Of a stretch of DNA of 64,000 nucleotides, positions 61,737 through 64,000 are shown one piece after another (positions within the stretch are counted from its first letter, which is position 1; the number at the start of each line of letters is the position of its first letter). The notes beneath the pieces are model-generated. The model worked only from the letters and a program-made list of their open reading frames with translations. It searched no databases and was not told the DNA's origin. This DNA comes from CAYLQA01 sp964385695 (GTDB lineage: Bacteria > Desulfobacterota > Desulfobulbia > Desulfobulbales > Desulfurivibrionaceae): contig CAYLQA010000006.1 of the NCBI GenBank assembly GCA_964385695.1, positions 1-64,000 of the forward strand, written 5' to 3'. Both the position numbers and the translations under genes were made by a program.

Positions 61737-62003
61737 ATGGAGATGAACTCTAAGGCCGATGCCCAGGCTCGGGCTGACCAGATTCGTTTTTTTCAGGCCG
61801 AGCTTGCGCTGATTGAACAGGAAAAGGTTGTTGCTTTAAGCAAGGAGCAGCAGGGCGCGCTCAAACAATACCATGATGAACTGCTGGCCAGGCTGGCGGC
61901 GGTATTTGATATTGATGCCACCAGGCAGGAAAAACAGTGCAGCCTGGGGATGAAGATTGCCTCTTTTCTGGGCGCCCTGGGCCTTGGGGCCAGTGTCTGT
62001 TAG
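61737..62003 (+). CDS. Short coiled-coil protein, perhaps a truncated DUF2157-like gene
   Basis: 88 residues: QARADQIRFFQAELALIEQE, then KQYHDELLARLAAVFDIDAT, then the start of a hydrophobic segment MKIASFLGALGLGASVC where the frame stops. It resembles the N-terminal cytosolic part of large membrane proteins of the DUF2157 kind, which would continue with many helices. None follow, so the gene may be truncated. GGGGAGGGGG lies upstream. Confidence 0.55.
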   Translation: MEMNSKADAQARADQIRFFQAELALIEQEKVVALSKEQQGALKQYHDELLARLAAVFDIDATRQEKQCSLGMKIASFLGALGLGASVC

Positions 62004-62112
62004 GTTGTTGCTGGTTTTGCGGCGCATGGTGGAATAATTGGATTTATAAACTTTTTTCTCTATACTGGGATGAGTAAACCCTATTCATTTGAGTTGAAAA
62101 AAGGTGGATGAA

Positions 62113-62499
62113 ATGAGTGAAGAAGGCAGCCTAATTTTGATCGCAGAGGATGATCCGGTTTCCGCAAAAATTTTGGCAAATACCTGTAAATCCCTGGGAC
62201 ATATCCCCATAGTCTGTTCAGACGGTAAGCGCGCCTTTTATGTGCTGGAAGACAACCCCGATATTCCCCTACTCATTACCGATATGGTCATGCCCGATAT
62301 GGATGGAGAACTGCTTATCCGCACCCTGCGTAGCAGGGATCACTTCAAAGATCTGCCCATTATCATCGTCTCCGGTATGGTAAGCGTAAAGGAGATTAAA
62401 GGGATCCTGGATCTTGGCGCCTCCTACTTCTTACCCAAGCCCATCCCGATTGAGGAGATCAAGCAGTACATCACCAAAAGCCTGGATCGTTCTTCCTGA
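62113..62499 (+). CDS. Stand-alone CheY-like receiver
   Basis: 128 residues, one receiver domain: acidic pair D13/D14, phospho-acceptor D57 (LITDMVMPDMDG), Ser in IIIVSGM and Lys in FLPKPIP. No output domain. The kinase is not adjacent; the hybrid kinase at 16345 is distant. AAGGTGG supports ATG at 62113 over a GTG 9 nt earlier. Confidence 0.88.
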   Translation: MSEEGSLILIAEDDPVSAKILANTCKSLGHIPIVCSDGKRAFYVLEDNPDIPLLITDMVMPDMDGELLIRTLRSRDHFKDLPIIIVSGMVSVKEIKGILDLGASYFLPKPIPIEEIKQYITKSLDRSS

Positions 62500-62596
62500 T
62501 TCTATCCTTTCCTTGCGCTCCCTGTTTGATTTGTTATTTTCAAACCGCAGAGTTTGTAGGCCAACCTCATTTTTTTTTAGGAACGCAGGAACAAAT

Positions 62597-63064
62597 ATGT
62601 CCCCAGAGCTTGTCAGTTATGCAATAGGCGCCCTGACCCACCACAATGTGTTTTTAGGGGTTATCATCAGCATGCGGCTGGCTGATGGCAGTTGCCTGCA
62701 TACGGGCTGGAGCTTTCATGAGACAGCCACTTTGATTCGCGGCCTGGATGAATACAAGGCGTATCTTAAACTCAAAGAGATCGAAGTGGATCAGGAAAAA
62801 GCGGCTCAGACCCTGCAAAGACTGGAACCCCACCTGGATCAGGAAGAGATTTCCTCTACCACTCCGGAACAGACCGTGGAAAGGGCCGGGTTCCATGTGT
62901 TGGCAGACCACAGGTTGCAGCTCAAACTGGAGTTTGTAGAGCAAAAAAGTGAGGTCGCCGTTACCCCCGGGCTTGCCTTGTGCCTGTCCGACTCTGTTGC
63001 CGATATCTTAAATGAGTTTGACGATAACGGCCTGATTATCGTCCCGGAAGGATCTATTCACTAA
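62597..63064 (+). CDS. Hypothetical protein with central coiled coil
   Basis: 155 residues. The first 50 look like a small beta-rich domain (SYAIGALTHHNVFLGVIISM). A charged helix (EYKAYLKLKEIEVDQEKAAQ) and an acidic C-terminal part follow. Family not recognised. The ATG at 62597 is chosen because the frame upstream (from 62414) overlaps the receiver gene and has poor composition. Confidence 0.6.
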   Translation: MSPELVSYAIGALTHHNVFLGVIISMRLADGSCLHTGWSFHETATLIRGLDEYKAYLKLKEIEVDQEKAAQTLQRLEPHLDQEEISSTTPEQTVERAGFHVLADHRLQLKLEFVEQKSEVAVTPGLALCLSDSVADILNEFDDNGLIIVPEGSIH

Positions 63065-63104
63065 AAAAGAGGCAACTGGCTATTGTTGCCTGAAGACAAC
63101 CATA

Positions 63105-63668
63105 ATGAAATCGACCTGGAATATTGAAAAGCACATCAGCCTCATTGCCTATTATCATTTGATCACCACCCTTTTGGGGCTGGCCTTTTACCTGCTCTGT
63201 ATTTTCGGCATCGTGGAGCAGGTTTTCGCCCTGCAGGATCATGTCAAACTCGGCGTCAATACAGTGGCCGGTTTGTTGGTCTTTTGGGGCATCAGCAGGA
63301 AAAAAGGCTGGGGCTGGAAGCTGACTGTGCTGGCAACCCCATTAAGTTGGGCCTATGGGGTTTATGAGCTTTCCACGGTATATCAGCCGGGAATCGGGAC
63401 AATAACCTCCATTTTTATATTCGTGGATGTGATGATTTTAAAAATCCTTTTTGCCGAGGATGCTCGCGCTATTTTTGGCATTACGGATGGGCTTTGGCCG
63501 GGGCTCTCCTGGCTGCGCAAACCGCTCTTCGTGGTTGGAGTATTCTTTTTAACCCTTGATATGTTTGGCAACCAGGGTGCTGTTGTTGCGGCCGTGGTTC
63601 TGTTTGCCGCCCTTGAATCCAGCAAGAAGTACGTGGCAAATCAGGCCAAACTCGATGACGAAGGGTAG
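63105..63668 (+). CDS. Hypothetical membrane protein
   Basis: 187 residues with five or six hydrophobic helices (LITTLLGLAFYLLCIFGIVE; AGLLVFWGIS; SIFIFVDVMILKILF; PLFVVGVFFLTLDMF). No family recognised and no conserved catalytic motif seen. Same strand and spacing as the genes around it. Confidence 0.65.
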   Translation: MKSTWNIEKHISLIAYYHLITTLLGLAFYLLCIFGIVEQVFALQDHVKLGVNTVAGLLVFWGISRKKGWGWKLTVLATPLSWAYGVYELSTVYQPGIGTITSIFIFVDVMILKILFAEDARAIFGITDGLWPGLSWLRKPLFVVGVFFLTLDMFGNQGAVVAAVVLFAALESSKKYVANQAKLDDEG

Positions 63669-63715
63669 GGCGGCGCACAATAATTAAATTCATGCAAGAA
63701 TTGTAAGGAGTAATA

Positions 63716-64000
63716 ATGGCGGGAATTACAGCTAAAGAGTTTTCCTGTATGGGAAATGCGGTTCATTATCTTGAGGCCGGGCCGAATGAGGGCCAGGCGG
63801 TATTGATGCTGCACGGCATGAAGTTTAAGGCCCGGACCTGGCAGGATCTTGGCACAATCGATCTGTTGGCCGAGGCAGGCTACCGAGTGATTGCCTTGGA
63901 TCTGCCTGGGTTTGGTAACTCTCCTGCCGGCGAGGCAACTCCGGATGATGTGCTTGTTGAGGCCGTTGCTGCTTTGAATCTTGGCAAGCCCGTACTGGTT
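63716..64000 (+). CDS. ABHD14-like alpha/beta hydrolase, 3' end beyond the window
   Basis: The 95 visible codons begin MAGITAKEFSCMGNAVHYLE and contain VLMLHGMKFKARTWQDLGT, LLAEAGYRVIALDLPGFGNS and ALNLGKPV. These closely resemble the start of animal ABHD14B (HGIRFSSETWQNLGT, AIDLPGLGHS). The catalytic Ser elbow lies just past the window end. AAGGAG precedes the ATG. Substrate unknown. Confidence 0.75.
   Translation, partial: MAGITAKEFSCMGNAVHYLEAGPNEGQAVLMLHGMKFKARTWQDLGTIDLLAEAGYRVIALDLPGFGNSPAGEATPDDVLVEAVAALNLGKPVLV

Overview
The window reads as chromosome of a Gram-negative anaerobe of the Desulfobacterota, most likely a Desulfobulbales-type sulfate reducer or sulfur disproportionator. 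This is inferred from gene content, not from a marker search. The clues are a Tat-exported molybdopterin oxidoreductase of the polysulfide/thiosulfate/arsenate reductase type with its ferredoxin and NrfD subunits, a tetraheme c554-type cytochrome, an exported DsrE-like protein, a fused SecDF, lipopolysaccharide heptose genes and many PAS/REC/GGDEF signalling proteins. No rRNA, tRNA, CRISPR array or prophage was found.

Layout. 1-2400: ferritin-like/rubrerythrin-type protein, a tiny coiled-coil ORF and a CheY-TPR response regulator. 2583-8124: a minus-strand, AT-rich operon psrA-psrB-psrC-torD-sodN, whose last gene is a nickel superoxide dismutase homologue with a Sec signal peptide. It is followed on its upstream side by decayed transposase fragments (8703-9083). 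9168-13368: FmdB and SEC-C zinc proteins, a small conserved ORF and a class A penicillin-binding protein. 13715-20398: a giant pentapeptide-repeat membrane protein, a hybrid sensor kinase and an actin-like ATPase. 20710-27107: HrpA helicase, a PAS-GGDEF cyclase behind two tandem GTGTG/CACAC dyads, and a CheZ-like phosphatase. 27134-34755: the classical housekeeping run rpsB-tsf-pyrH-frr-uppS-cdsA-dxr-rseP plus tsaB on the minus strand. 35047-42097: waaF, gmhB, DivIC/FtsB, TatC, an HD phosphohydrolase, a YkgJ Fe-S protein and fused SecDF, with two striking inverted repeats between genes.

42321-45217 is an accessory island that looks like an integron gene-cassette array without an integrase (a CALIN). 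Two attC-like sites at 43589-43691 and 44367-44434 separate a two-gene HNH nuclease/MazG cassette, a cassette of unknown function and an Abi-alpha/DUF4393 cassette. This defence-flavoured island, together with the Sec-exported Ni-SOD in the molybdoenzyme operon, is the most interesting content of the window.

45359-64000: lipase, Kef-type antiporter, tetraheme cytochrome, shikimate kinase, ACT and DUF711 proteins, an exported metallo-hydrolase, PutA, a lipoprotein and exported DsrE-like protein, RluA-type pseudouridine synthase, PAS protein, two LysE exporters, a YqaA-like protein, a tautomerase, an M23 peptidase, a CheY-like regulator, unknown genes and the start of an ABHD14-like hydrolase cut by the window end. 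A 168-bp MITE-like palindrome lies at 56716-56883, and a diverged relative may lie at 51270-51372.
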